From NCBI RefSeq assembly GCF_018842675.1, contig NZ_JAGTWO010000002.1, forward strand, positions 1 to 64,000: DNA of 64,000 nt. Reading direction: 5' to 3'. The notes under the pieces were generated by a model. It was not told where the DNA came from and ran no database searches. It saw nothing but the letters and a program-made list of their open reading frames with translations. This document shows positions 17,132 through 26,554 of the stretch, piece after piece; the first letter of the stretch is position 1, and each line of letters starts with the position of its first letter. The position numbers and the translations under genes are program-made. The DNA is from Candidatus Pantoea bituminis (GTDB lineage Bacteria > Pseudomonadota > Gammaproteobacteria > Enterobacterales > Enterobacteriaceae).

Positions 17132-17546
17132 TGCGGCTCCTGATTTGAAAATTTCGGGGGTGCTTGTTAACTCAATAATATCATAAGAATAAGGGTTTTT
17201 TCACACCACTCGCAAATTTATTTTTGCTTATTTATGTCTTTAATATCAGTGTATTATGTTAATTTTGTGGGAAGTTTAAGCGCTATTGTGGTTGCCAGTT
17301 GGTTGCCGGCAGCGTTCTTGTTGGTGGCCAGTAAGTTGCTTTCAGGCAAAATCATTAAAAACATATATTTAAAGAAAATAAGATGCATAAAATTGCCCGA
17401 TTGATGCCTTGAAATTTCCTTAAGGAGGCTATACGGTTGCCGGGTGGCATCCATAAAAGTAACTGTTTTAGACAGGTGTTACCCAGTCTGAACTCATCTG
17501 ATGAGCTGTTTCCGGAACGTTATAAAACCTTAAGGCAGAAATAAAT
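17132..17546. other. oriT: Origin of transfer (oriT)
   Basis: On the minus strand the sequence GCAAAAATAAATTTGCGAG followed by TGGTGT closely resembles the F relaxase site, which has a GCAAAA...TTTTGC hairpin just before GTGGGGTGT and the nick. Here GCAAA (17212-17216) and TTTGC (17223-17227) form the hairpin, and the nick is predicted between 17203 and 17202. The strand is such that the leading region leaves first. Direct repeats of GGTTGCC (near 17290, 17301 and 17435) and AT-rich stretches may bind TraM and IHF. Location between the gene X homologue and traM is the F arrangement. The traM promoter lies at the right end. Confidence 0.8.
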
Positions 17547-17948
17547 ATGAATGACGAAAATTCATCTAAAAGAAACCGCGTCTACCTTACTGTCCCGTAT
17601 TCATTGCTGGAGAAAGTTGATGCGCATGTGGAAAAAATGCTTGAAGACGGTGAGTCTCGTGATACTGCAAATCGATCATCTTTTGTAATGGAAATGTTCA
17701 GGCTCGGCCTGAGAGTGCATGAGAATAAAATTAATAAAGATGCTTCAGCAAAGACGCTGGATCAGAAACTGGAGTTAATTGCTAAAAATGCGCTTATGAA
17801 CGGTTTCATTATAGATGCGATTTTCGGCATCATGAAGGAAACTATTGACTCTTCTAAAGTCGTCAGGAATGAAATGCTACTTGACCCTGACTGGCCAAAA
17901 GAAATGAAGGAAAGAGTGGCTGGTAAATTACTTGAATTCTTCAAATAG
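17547..17948 (+). CDS. traM: TraM, oriT-binding relaxosome protein
   Basis: The N-terminal part (NRVYLTVPYSLLEKVDAHVE...) is a ribbon-helix-helix DNA-binding domain. FRLGLRVHE matches the F TraM LELGLRVHE segment, and the C-terminal helix (WPKEMKERVAGKLLEFF) resembles the F tetramer-forming tail that docks to TraD. At 133 residues it is close to F TraM (127). It binds oriT and links the nicked plasmid to the coupling protein. Overall identity to F TraM is low, so its cognate partners are probably specific. Confidence 0.85.
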   Translation: MNDENSSKRNRVYLTVPYSLLEKVDAHVEKMLEDGESRDTANRSSFVMEMFRLGLRVHENKINKDASAKTLDQKLELIAKNALMNGFIIDAIFGIMKETIDSSKVVRNEMLLDPDWPKEMKERVAGKLLEFFK

Positions 17949-17994
17949 TAGTTTTTTTGCCTGGCAGGATCTGGAGTGTGTCAGGCAATTTTAT

Positions 17995-18778
17995 TCAGCT
18001 TTCATCCTTGCTGTCTGATCCTTTATCCTTCTTCCTGAGTTCTTCTGTCTCTCTTTTTTGTGCATCACGAATATATCTGCGTAGCGTGAGCGCGTTGATT
18101 CCGTACTGCTTATAAACCTGCTTTCGCGTATGTCCGTCGCGCAGAACGGCATTCACAGCCTGATCGCGATCGCGTTTAGACAGCACGTTTCTGTTATCGT
18201 ACTTGACGCGTTTTTCATTAATTTCAGGCGAATCCTTCTTTTTACTCCATGCCCGCTTTACCGTCGCGACCGTCACCCCAAGAATATCGGCGGTCTGCTG
18301 AAGTGTTTTACCCTGAACGCGCAGGCGAACCGCATAAGCTTTTAAATCATCCGGTATGGCCCTGTATTCCTCGCGCGTGCCGACGTATTTAATAAGCGTA
18401 TCAATAGTAATGCCATATTCGGTGCAGATATGTTTGCGGAGTACACCTTCCTTTAACTTCTGCTTTATGCTGTCAACGTCTTCTGCCGTCAGTTTTTTCT
18501 TTTTCGCGCGGAATAATTTCTTTCCCGTCCCGTTCGGCTATTTTTTTAACGGCATGATAAATCACCGCGCGTGATACACCGCACGCCTGTTCAATTTCTT
18601 CCAGCGTCAATTTTGGCTCAGCGTGATACATGGCCGCAATCAGTTCCCACTGCTTCCAGCGATAATCCATTGCAGAACTGCCTTTGCGTTTTTTTATCAG
18701 CTTATAAATATAAGCTTCAGAACAGCTCTGCTCTTCGCATATTTCCTTTACGCGCCAGCCGAGCATGACGCGCTCCAT
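17995..18778 (-). pseudogene. Multi-helix-turn-helix regulator in the traJ/traY position, frameshifted
   Basis: The first frame (MERVMLGWRVKEICEEQSCS...) encodes two helix-turn-helix units ending at EACGVSRAVIYHAVKKIAER. It breaks in T runs at 18493-18504. The next frame runs KKKLTAEDVDSIKQKLKEGV, HICTEYGITIDTLIKYVG, LQQTADILGVTVATVKRAW and VYKQYGINALTLRRYIRDAQ, to 17995. Repaired, it is about 260 residues with four or five resolvase/Hin-like helix-turn-helix repeats and nothing else. The frame is also open upstream of 18778 without a start codon. Its place between traM and traA, opposite in direction, suggests a transfer regulator. That is inference. Confidence 0.62.
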
Positions 18779-18963
18779 AATTTTATCCGCGTCCGGGCTG
18801 TCTTTCCTTTTGTTCGTGGCGGAAGGAGCGCTTTTTATTTCCCGCGTAGATATGGGATTTATTAATCCCGACGCACAGTTATTTTCAGGAGCACTGTCAG
18901 CGCCCGGTTCAGTAAATACCGCCTTATTCAGACTGTTTGTTAATTTGCGGGCGTGCCACAGGT

Positions 18964-19320
18964 TTACTCCGGGACGGCGGAGGGGGTGAGTAAATCCGCA
19001 TTTATCATTATCCAGGCATCAGGCACCACCGTGTCTGAATAAGGACTGATTTGCGACAGTGCCCGCTCAGCAGCCGATTGCAGCGTTCTGCCGGGGACAC
19101 GCTTTTTAATGAATATGAGCAGGGGAATGGTGACGAGCTGACAAGCATAGAAGCGCCCTTCAGGTGTAGTCACTTCAAACCAGCCCGGGTCGCGCCTGTA
19201 ACGGAAAAGGGCCTCTTCAAGCAGGTTACTTAAGCCCGTCTCATCATTTGTCCTAAAAATCTTAGCCGAAAGGCCCGCCGGATCGGCGACATGCACAATC
19301 AAATCGGCAGTTTCAGCCAT
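18964..19320 (-). CDS. Hypothetical protein before the tra operon, 118 aa
   Basis: It starts MAETADLIVHVADPAGLSAK and ends at TAA 18964-18966. A hydrophobic strand (CQLVTIPLLIFI) is followed by a basic stretch (KKRVPGRTLQSAAERA). There is no signal peptide. It faces away from traA and lies just upstream of the helix-turn-helix regulator on the same strand, so the two probably form a small operon. I do not recognise it. The shared 280-base spacer with traA would let it or the regulator act on both promoters. Confidence 0.55.
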   Translation of the reverse strand: MAETADLIVHVADPAGLSAKIFRTNDETGLSNLLEEALFRYRRDPGWFEVTTPEGRFYACQLVTIPLLIFIKKRVPGRTLQSAAERALSQISPYSDTVVPDAWIMINADLLTPSAVPE

Positions 19321-19413
19321 GATTTTTCATTTCCATTCAACCAGTTAGTGATTTAAGTGAAATCTCTCACTACGACGATAAGAGAAAATGATCATTAAGA
19401 TCAATAACTTAAA

Positions 19414-19442
19414 TTGAAGTGTGCGATCCGGGAGCGTAAAAA
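19414..19442 (+). promoter_or_regulatory. Candidate promoter of the tra operon
   Basis: TTGAAG (19414-19419), a 17-base spacer and TAAAAA (19437-19442) form a reasonable sigma-70 promoter, 160 bases before traA. A perfect 12-base palindrome GGCCATATGGCC (19534-19545) lies downstream and may be an operator. Both are by eye only. Confidence 0.4.
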
Positions 19443-19603
19443 AACGCCAGCCCGTAAATAAATTGTAAGTTTCTGTAGCAATGCTGCAGATATGTAAAGG
19501 AGGCGTAACCGTTAAGATATTAATTTGACTTAAGGCCATATGGCCAGCAACAGACGATAGTTCAACCGACTGACCATTATATCCCTAACTGAGGAAAAAT
19601 CCT

Positions 19604-19933
19604 ATGAAGGGCACTCTCTCTTCGTGTGTAAATTACTGCCGCAAGGCAGGGGCGGTAGCGTGGAACAAAGTAAACAAGCCAGCTTTGTTTACCGGAATGG
19701 CGATCGTGGCTTCAGCCGCGATGCCAGCCCACGCCGAAGATCTGTTCGCAAACGGGAAAACTACGATTAACGATACATTCGGATCTGGATCTACAGTTGT
19801 GTGGATTCTTTATATCCTTGAAATTATCGCGGCCGTGTTTACATATGTGAAAACCAAGAACCTGGCCATGTTCGGCGGTATCGCTGCGGTCATGGTATTT
19901 ATCAACGTCGCCTTCGGCATTATCCCGGCTTAA
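19604..19933 (+). CDS. traA: TraA, conjugative pilin
   Basis: Propilin of 109 residues. A long leader ends MPAHA at residue 44, leaving a mature pilin of about 65 residues starting EDLFANGKTT. This parallels F (leader of 51, mature 70, ...DLMASGNTTV). Two hydrophobic helices (VVWILYILEIIAAVFTYV and FGGIAAVMVFINVAFGI) flank a basic KTKN loop, as in F pilin. It is the first gene of the main operon, with GAGGA 11 bases upstream. No traQ-like chaperone gene is visible in the window. Confidence 0.92.
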   Translation: MKGTLSSCVNYCRKAGAVAWNKVNKPALFTGMAIVASAAMPAHAEDLFANGKTTINDTFGSGSTVVWILYILEIIAAVFTYVKTKNLAMFGGIAAVMVFINVAFGIIPA

Positions 19934-19942
19934 TGCGCGCTT

Positions 19943-20239
19943 ATGGATAAACGTGACCGGTATACCTTTGCGGCTACGTTTTCCGAGCAAAAGCGGTTCG
20001 TGGGGCTGCCACCTGATGAGTTCTGCCTGTACGTGCCACTGGCACTGCTGGCAGTGTTTCTCAACATGTGGATTTTTGGCCCCACGCTCTTAGCCGCCGT
20101 GGTTGGAATTCGTCACCTCAAGAAAGGCCGCGGTTCTCAGTATCTTCTCAACCTAGCGTACTGGTGCCTGCCTACATCAGTGATGCGCTTCTTTATCAGC
20201 ATCCTGCCTGACAGCTACAAACGGCACTGGGTCGCCTGA
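19943..20239 (+). CDS. traL: TraL, pilus assembly protein
   Basis: A 98-residue protein with RFVGLPPDEF near the start, typical of TraL/VirB3-like proteins. Hydrophobic segments LYVPLALLAVFLNMWIFG and TLLAAVVGI follow, and the family's RHLKKG basic turn comes next. It sits nine bases after traA, in the order A-L-E-K-B seen in F. It is an inner-membrane part of the pilus machine. Confidence 0.88.
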   Translation: MDKRDRYTFAATFSEQKRFVGLPPDEFCLYVPLALLAVFLNMWIFGPTLLAAVVGIRHLKKGRGSQYLLNLAYWCLPTSVMRFFISILPDSYKRHWVA

Positions 20240-20256
20240 CCCCCTCCGGAGACAAC

Positions 20257-20829
20257 ATGGAATTAAAGCTGCGTTCGGCGGGAAACCGCAATATGGCCGT
20301 GGCTATTCTGGTGCTGCTCGTTATCACGATCCTCGCGCTGGCGCTCTGCTGGCGCATTTACGGCGATAACCGGGCGCTCATGAATCAGCTCGTTAACAAC
20401 CGACAGACCATTGTTATTCCCTACGGCGCGGACACGCCGTTCAGCTTTACCGGCGAGCGCGGCGACGCCCGCTACCTTCGCCTGATGGCGCTGGCGTGGT
20501 TGAACCTGCGCCTCAACATTTCCGACAGTAACGCAGACGCCAGCCACGAAATGCTGCTGGCCGGTGCCTGCGACGGCGCAGAGAAGTCCCTGAAAGGCGT
20601 GCTGGCAGACGAAGCCTCACGCGTGAAGGGAAACAGCGGCGGCTCGGTGTTCTATCCGAAGGATGTCAGCGTCTGGCCAGACAAGGGCATCGTGGACGTC
20701 ATCGGCGATCTGCAACTGAGTTACGGACTGCATGACGCGGACCCGGTGAAGAAGCACTACCGCCTGCGCACCGATACCCGAAACAACCGTCTCTGCTGGA
20801 GCGCTTTCCTGGAGGTTCCTGATGCGTAA
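20257..20829 (+). CDS. traE: TraE, VirB5/VirB8-like assembly protein
   Basis: A 190-residue protein (F TraE 188) with one N-terminal transmembrane helix (MAVAILVLLVITILALALCW) and a periplasmic domain. GGAG lies about eight bases before ATG 20257. It overlaps traK by eight bases, so the two are coupled. It is part of the type IV secretion core for pilus assembly. Confidence 0.88.
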   Translation: MELKLRSAGNRNMAVAILVLLVITILALALCWRIYGDNRALMNQLVNNRQTIVIPYGADTPFSFTGERGDARYLRLMALAWLNLRLNISDSNADASHEMLLAGACDGAEKSLKGVLADEASRVKGNSGGSVFYPKDVSVWPDKGIVDVIGDLQLSYGLHDADPVKKHYRLRTDTRNNRLCWSAFLEVPDA

Positions 20830-21547
20830 ATCCCTGTTAATCAGCGCCGTGGCGTTGCTTACCGCCTTCGGTGCCCGCGCCGAACAGCTGACGCTTAACC
20901 CTGGCGCCCGCGTAAACGCGGCAGTGAGCAACACTAACCCAAACTACCTGCGCGTAAATGACGACCGTATTCTGAGCGTACAGGCGGCGCCGGGGATGCT
21001 GAGCGCCAAATCACCCACGCCGGAAGGCGCAATCGTATTTTCTACCGTAACCGATAAGCCGTTCACCATGTTCGTTCAGACCGCGTCAGGCTTTGCCTTC
21101 TCTGTGCAGGCCACGCCAGGCAAAAGAGCGGGGCTGAGCCTGACGGTGGATAACCGCGAGGTACAGGGTACGGAGGAGGCGCGGGAGTACGAGCAGAAGC
21201 AGGACACCTACAGCGCGCTCATCAGCGGCCTGGTCGGGCGCTTTATCACCAACCGCAAGCCTGCTGGCTACGTGTTCAGCAAAAATACCGACGTACCGGT
21301 AAGCGAATCGGTGAAAAGCGCCTTTGCTCTGCGTCCGGTGACCGCGTGGCAAGGCGACCGGGTCCGCATCGTGCGCACCGACTTAACCAGCCTCTCTTCG
21401 CAGCGCATTCGCCTGAGTGAGCGCTACTTCTGGAGCCCGGGCGTAATGGCCGTCGCTTTTAATCCACAGCTGGACGTGCTGGAGCCGGATGCGAAGGTGT
21501 CGGTGATCACTGTGTTCCGCACCCGAGGAGGCCCGGATGAACCTTAA
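20822..21547 (+). CDS. traK: TraK, secretin-like outer-membrane protein
   Basis: It has a signal peptide (MRKSLLISAVALLTAFGARA) and a 220-residue mature protein, matching F TraK (242 with signal). TraK is the VirB9 equivalent. With TraV and TraB it forms the outer-membrane core. The start lies in the end of traE, and its stop lies in the start of traB. Confidence 0.9.
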   Translation: MRKSLLISAVALLTAFGARAEQLTLNPGARVNAAVSNTNPNYLRVNDDRILSVQAAPGMLSAKSPTPEGAIVFSTVTDKPFTMFVQTASGFAFSVQATPGKRAGLSLTVDNREVQGTEEAREYEQKQDTYSALISGLVGRFITNRKPAGYVFSKNTDVPVSESVKSAFALRPVTAWQGDRVRIVRTDLTSLSSQRIRLSERYFWSPGVMAVAFNPQLDVLEPDAKVSVITVFRTRGGPDEP

Positions 21548-22889
21548 CAACCTGGTCCGCAGCAAGCAGCGCCGGCTGTTTGCCATCATTCTGGCCGCCG
21601 CTGCCGTAATCATCGGCGGCCTGTACCTTGCCAACCGTGGCGTGTCCGGTCATACGGTGAACAAAGCGGGCAAGCCCGATAAAGCTGCTGCCGAGCCTGA
21701 CCTGACCGGCGGCGGCGTAGTGAATACGTTTGACGGTTCGGGGCAGGGCTCGCTGCTGGTGAGCGCACAGAACCGCGAGAAGGAAGCGCGGGAGCAGCTC
21801 TCCTTAATGCAGAAAGACTTCAGGTCGCTGAAAGACCAGATGTCGGACGTGATGAACAACAACAAGTCCCTGCAACAGAATGTCAGCGACCTGATGGAAC
21901 AGCTGAAAAATCAGCAGAACCAGTCTAAAACCGCTCCGGGCGGTCAGCAGAGCGCAGGTGATACACCGCCTCGCACGGAATATACCTTTGCGCCTGCGCC
22001 CGTGCAGAGGGGCCAGATCGATAACCAGACGTTTGATTACTCGCCGTTTGAGCCCAAAGCGAAAGACACCTCCTTCTGGGTGCCGACCGGTACGTTCTCC
22101 GACGCAATCGTTATTGAAGGCGCCGATGCCAATGCCTCGGTGCGTGGGGAGAATAACCTGGTGCCGATGCAGTTTAAGCTCAAGGGAAAAGCGCATTTGC
22201 CGGGCAACAACAAGTTCGACCGGTTCGATAACTGCTTCGTGACGGCTGCTGCCTACGGCGACATCTCCAGCGAGCGGGCCATCGTTCAGCTGCAGCGTCT
22301 CTCCTGCATCATTGACGGTAAACATATCGATCAGGCGGTGAAGGGTCACGTCGCTTTCTACGGGAAGAACGGCATCAAGGGTGTACCGGTAATGCGCAAC
22401 GGCAAAATCCTCGGGCTGGCGTTTACCGCCGGCGCGCTGGGTGGGCTGGGACAGAGCGCCTCGCAGGTTGGTCAGACGGTGACTGGCATTGGGGCAACCA
22501 GCACGGTAAGCGGAGGAGACGTGGCGCGCGGTGCCATCGGCGGCGGCGTGGGCAAGGCGGCGGACAAGCTGGCCGACTACTACATCGAGCGCGCCGAGCA
22601 GTATCACCCGATTATCCCGATAGGCGCGGCGAACCGCGTGGAGGTGGTCTTTATTGAGGGGTTCCGCGCGAAGTTTATTGAGGATGAAGAGGCTGCGAAG
22701 CTGGCAAAAGAGCAGCAGCGCTCAGGCGCACAGCAGCAGGACACGCAGACGCGTGAGCAGGGCAACAGCAGTCTTCCGCCGGACCTTGTCGGCAAACTCG
22801 GCGACGCGACGCGTCTCAATATGAATGACTTTGTTACCCCTTCAGGCAGCCAGCCGAAAAATATGATTCCGCAGGGCGTTTCGCAATGA
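21537..22889 (+). CDS. traB: TraB, VirB10-like envelope-spanning protein
   Basis: A 450-residue protein. A transmembrane helix at about 12-30 (LFAIILAAAAVIIGGLYLAN) precedes a coiled coil at about 85-130 (SLMQKDFRSLKDQMSDVMNN...) and a Pro-rich linker. The C-terminal VirB10/TrbI domain (about 175-400) includes RGENNLVPMQFKLKGKAHLP and FDNCFVTAAAYGDISSERA. It is close to F TraB (475). It spans the envelope and gates the channel. It overlaps traK by 11 bases and the next gene by four. Confidence 0.92.
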   Translation: MNLNNLVRSKQRRLFAIILAAAAVIIGGLYLANRGVSGHTVNKAGKPDKAAAEPDLTGGGVVNTFDGSGQGSLLVSAQNREKEAREQLSLMQKDFRSLKDQMSDVMNNNKSLQQNVSDLMEQLKNQQNQSKTAPGGQQSAGDTPPRTEYTFAPAPVQRGQIDNQTFDYSPFEPKAKDTSFWVPTGTFSDAIVIEGADANASVRGENNLVPMQFKLKGKAHLPGNNKFDRFDNCFVTAAAYGDISSERAIVQLQRLSCIIDGKHIDQAVKGHVAFYGKNGIKGVPVMRNGKILGLAFTAGALGGLGQSASQVGQTVTGIGATSTVSGGDVARGAIGGGVGKAADKLADYYIERAEQYHPIIPIGAANRVEVVFIEGFRAKFIEDEEAAKLAKEQQRSGAQQQDTQTREQGNSSLPPDLVGKLGDATRLNMNDFVTPSGSQPKNMIPQGVSQ

Positions 22890-23241
22890 CAGACACAAAA
22901 ATCCGGCTTCGTCACGCAGAGCACTGCGGCTGGATGGTGTTTACCGAAAGGACGGTGAGCTGCTTCGGGCGTGAGGCCGATGCACGAATTCCGGGTCTGC
23001 AGGCACTGGGCTACCGCGTCAAGAAGCTCTACTGCAAGCCCGGGCTCATTCCTGACGACGGTTACGTCGCGCTTTTCGGGGAACGCTGCGCCGCCTGCTG
23101 GAGGTGGCACCCGGCGACACCTTCGCCCTGGACATGCTGTCCCGGCTCGGGACCAGCGGCAAACACGGCGAACTCTTTATCGACTTTACCGAAATCGACG
23201 TGCTGTCATCCGGTAGCGCGCGCGGAGGACACCATGAATAA
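22886..23241 (+). pseudogene. Hypothetical gene in the traP position, frameshifted
   Basis: It starts ATGA-overlapped with traB (MTDTKIRLRHAEHCGWMVFT) and breaks between 23078 and 23090. The next frame reads LRRLLEVAPGDTFALDMLSR and FIDFTEIDVLSSG, ending at TAA 23239-23241. The repaired protein is about 118 residues, soluble, without the helices of F TraP, so it is a different protein in the same place. The TAA overlaps the next gene's ATG. I do not recognise the family. The break is probably a missing base. Confidence 0.6.
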
Positions 23242-23398
23242 CCCGACAGATGTATGCAATACACATCCTGCAGATGACCAGTCTTCTGCTGGTCACTTCC
23301 TGATGACGGGCGAAACCGGCGCGGGGAAAACCGTGCTGGTCATGTCCCTTATTAAAGACCTTCTCAACCAACACACAGACGGAGAGCGCCATGACTAA
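23234..23398 (+). CDS. 54-residue P-loop miniprotein between traB and traV
   Basis: From ATG 23234 (GGAGG upstream) the frame reads MNNPTDVCNTHPADDQSSAG, then HFLMTGETGAGKTVLVMSLI, KDLLNQHTDGERHD and stop. GETGAGKT is a full Walker A motif within a strand-loop-helix, but nothing else of an NTPase follows. Its start overlaps the stop of the gene before, and its end overlaps the traV start, so it is coupled on both sides. That packing argues it is translated. It could be a relic of an ATPase gene or a real short nucleotide-binding peptide. Confidence 0.6.
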   Translation: MNNPTDVCNTHPADDQSSAGHFLMTGETGAGKTVLVMSLIKDLLNQHTDGERHD

Positions 23399-23942
23399 AG
23401 CACACTCTTTTATCATCAGCGCGCTGGCCGTCATGCTGAGCGGCTGTGCGGGCATGAACAGCGACTTTGAGTTCGACAAGCCTGCTAAGGACTCCGGGGT
23501 CTGGATGTCGCAGGCCGACGACATGTCTGCTGGCAGCAGCGGCAACGCCCCGTCAGCAGCTTCCGCCGCAGGCGGCTTTACCGGCGCTGGCATTCGCCTG
23601 GACGACTACCGCCTGATTGATACCGGCACCATCCGGCTGGACCCGCAGACGGAGGCGCCAGCGGGCCGGGGCAGCCTGAGCGAGGGCGTCCCGTTACGCG
23701 TGGTGAACACCGGCGTCCGCCCGTTCACGCGTGAAAACGGCGTGCTGCGCCCGGTGGCCAGGCAGACCGTATACTGCAGCGCGGCGCACTGCTTTCCGGA
23801 GCCTGCCGCCGCGTTCCGCCGTCCTGACGGCGTTGCACGCATCTGGATAGCGCCGTACGTTTCGTCCGACAACAACGTCCACATGGGCGAAATCATCTAC
23901 AGCGTCTCCAGTCACGGCGACTGGAACGGCATTCTGATGTGA
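23391..23942 (+). CDS. traV: TraV, outer-membrane lipoprotein
   Basis: The lipobox is MLSGC, with the lipidated cysteine at residue 19, followed by AGMNSDFEFD as in TraV/VirB7-like proteins. The 183-residue length is close to F TraV (171). Cysteines in VYCSAAHCFPEP match the TraV pattern for disulphides. It anchors TraK and TraB in the outer membrane. Its start overlaps the P-loop miniprotein. Confidence 0.88.
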   Translation: MTKAHSFIISALAVMLSGCAGMNSDFEFDKPAKDSGVWMSQADDMSAGSSGNAPSAASAAGGFTGAGIRLDDYRLIDTGTIRLDPQTEAPAGRGSLSEGVPLRVVNTGVRPFTRENGVLRPVARQTVYCSAAHCFPEPAAAFRRPDGVARIWIAPYVSSDNNVHMGEIIYSVSSHGDWNGILM

Positions 23943-23949
23943 GGTCCGC

Positions 23950-26554
23950 ATGAAATTTCTGAAAGGCTTCCGCTTTGACCCGCTGAACGTGGTGGACACA
24001 GTGGCGGGCATTCTGGGGAGCGCGACACAACGAATGAAACGCGTCAGAAGCTGCAGGACATGGACTACCCCCATATCCGCGACCTGCTGCCTTACCAGGA
24101 CTATGACAGCGAAAGTCAGATCTGGGTGAACAAGGAGTCGGTGGGCTTCGTAATTGAGTCGCAGCCGCTGATTGGCGCCAACGAGAAGCTGGCAGAAAGC
24201 CTTGAGTACCTGCTGCGCGACGTGGCCCCCGCGACGTTCCGCTCCAGGTGATGCTGGTCTCGTCCCGGGCGGTGAAAGAGCAGGTCGAGCAGGGCCTGAA
24301 AAACTTTGCCTGGAAAGGACACCGGGCGGAGGAGTTTAACGACGTCACCGCCCGCTTTTACCTGAACGGGGCGCGCTATACCTACAGCAACGGGCTTGAC
24401 CATCCACTGACCCTGCGCGACTACCGGCTTTTCTTTGTCTGGGGCATGCCGGTTAAAAGTCTCTCTGAAACCGATCTGGTGCGCGTGCGCGACGTACGCC
24501 GTAACCTGCTGAACGCCCTTAATGCGGCCGACATCTGGTCTGAGGCCATCGGCGTGACGGAGTTCAGCAGCGTATTGCGCGAGTTCTTTAACCATGACCC
24601 TGCGCGTCTTGAGCGCTACGACAGCGAGTACGATCCGGCGGCCGATCTGAACACGCAGTTCGTGGACCGCACCACCTCCTGGCGGGTGAAACCCTCGCAT
24701 ATCCGTATCGAGGGCAGCGACAGTGACAGTAAGCCGTTCGCCGCGCGTATGGTGAACCTGAACCTCGACAACAACCCGCAGGAGCATTACCTGTGGCAGA
24801 ACGGCAATATTTTTCAGGACCTGATGTCACCGACCAACGGCATTCCCTGCCCGTTTATCTGCACGATGGTGCTGACCACCGAAGAGCAGATGAAGAGCCA
24901 GGGTGAGGCCAACAGCCGATTCCTGGCGCTGGACTCGCGCGTGAACACCAGTTACGCCAAATACATTCCGTCCACTACGCGTCAGCACGCTGAGTGGAAA
25001 GACGCCCGCGCGCGACTGCTGTCGAACCAGACGTCCCTCACGAGCTACTTTTACGGCATCACGCTGTTCTGCCCGGACGACGACGACCTGACGTCCCGCT
25101 ACACCGAGAAAACGCGCAACGCCTTCGCGGCGCAGGGCCTGCGCTTCGTGCGCGCCGACTTCATGCAGCTGCGCAACCTGCTGGCCACGGTGCCGTTTGC
25201 GATGGTGAACAAAAAGCTGCGCGCTGACTGCCGTAAGACCGGCGGCATCCAGCGTTCGGAGTCGTTTCACGCGGTGAATCTCATGCCGATAATTGGGGAC
25301 AATAAACTGTGCGCCTCGGGCATTCTTATTCCGAGCTACCGCAACCAGGTCGCGTTTATCGACGTGTTTGACGAAAGCCTGCCGAACACAAACTTCAACT
25401 GGTTTATGTCCGGCACCTCGGGAGCAGGCAAGTCGGTGCTGGCAAACTCGATTGCGCGCTCGGTGCTGGACAAGGGAGGCACGGTCGCGGTGCAGGACAT
25501 CGGCGACTCCTACAAGGCAGCCTGCAGCAGCCTGGGCGGCACTTACATCAATGGCGAGTCGCTGCGTTTTAACCCGTTTGCGAACGTCACGGACATCACA
25601 CTCGCGGCCGAGCGTATTCGTGATCAACTGTGCATTCTGGCCAGCCCCAACGGCCTGCTGGACGAGGTGCACGAGTCGCTGATTCTGGAGGCCATCACCG
25701 AGTCGTGGCCTCAGTATCAGCAGGACATGCGTATTGATCACGTCATTGAGTACCTCAAAAAACAGCAGGGCGCGATTACACGCGAGCACTCTTCACTGAT
25801 TGGCGGGCGCATTGACGAAATTACCACGCTGCTCGGTAAGTACAGCACCACAGGCATCTACGGTAAGTTCTTCAACTCGTCCGAACCGACCCTGAAGCCT
25901 GATCTGCAGTTCGTGGTCACCGAGCTGGGCGACCTGCGCAAACAGCAGGACCTGCTGTCGGCCATTTTGTTCACCATCATGATCTGGAACGAGAACATGA
26001 TGTACACCACGCCACGCAGCATGCGGAAGATGAATATCATCGACGAGGGCTGGAAGCTGCTCGGCGGGTCGAGCACCAAGATTAAGGACTTCATTGAAGA
26101 GGGATACCGCACCGCCCGCCGCCACAACGGCTCCTACGGCACGGTGACGCAGGCGATACGCGATAAAAACCTGTCCACGGCAGCGCTTGCAGCCTACGAC
26201 AACAGCTCGTTTAAGTTCACCTGTATGCAGGACGCCAAGTCGTTCACCACCTTTCAGAAGGAGGAACCGCACGCCTTCAGCGAGCTGGAGTGGGAGATGA
26301 TCCGTAAGTTCCCGCCGGCGAAAAAGGCGCGCTACAGCTCGTTCCTGCTCAGCGTGGGTGAGTTTTCCAGCTTCCACCGCCTCATTCTCGATCCGCTGAG
26401 CGACGGGCTGTTTTCCTCCAAAGGCGAGGACTTCACCTACCGCGAGAAGCGTCTGCGGGAAGGCGCGGACATCAAAGACATCCTGTTTGAGATGGCTAAT
26501 AACGACGCGCACAAGCGCGACATCATCCACATGCTGCGGGAGATGCAACTTTGA
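23950..26554 (+). pseudogene. traC: TraC, VirB4-type ATPase; two frameshifts in this sequence
   Basis: ATG 23950 begins MKFLKGFRFDPLNVVDTVAG. One shift occurs at GGGG 24015-24018 and another at CCCCC 24226-24230; each is repaired by one added base. Repaired length is about 868 residues (F TraC 875). Motifs include FMSGTSGAGKSVLANSI (Walker A) and MNIIDEGWKLLG (Walker B). TraC is the pilus-assembly ATPase at the inner membrane. The long third segment is intact and well conserved, so a functional gene with assembly errors is likely. It overlaps trbI by four bases. Confidence 0.92.

Noticed and set aside
21804..22607. A 267-codon minus-strand frame opposite traB
   Set aside because: It overlaps a well-supported VirB10-like gene throughout and has shadow-type composition.
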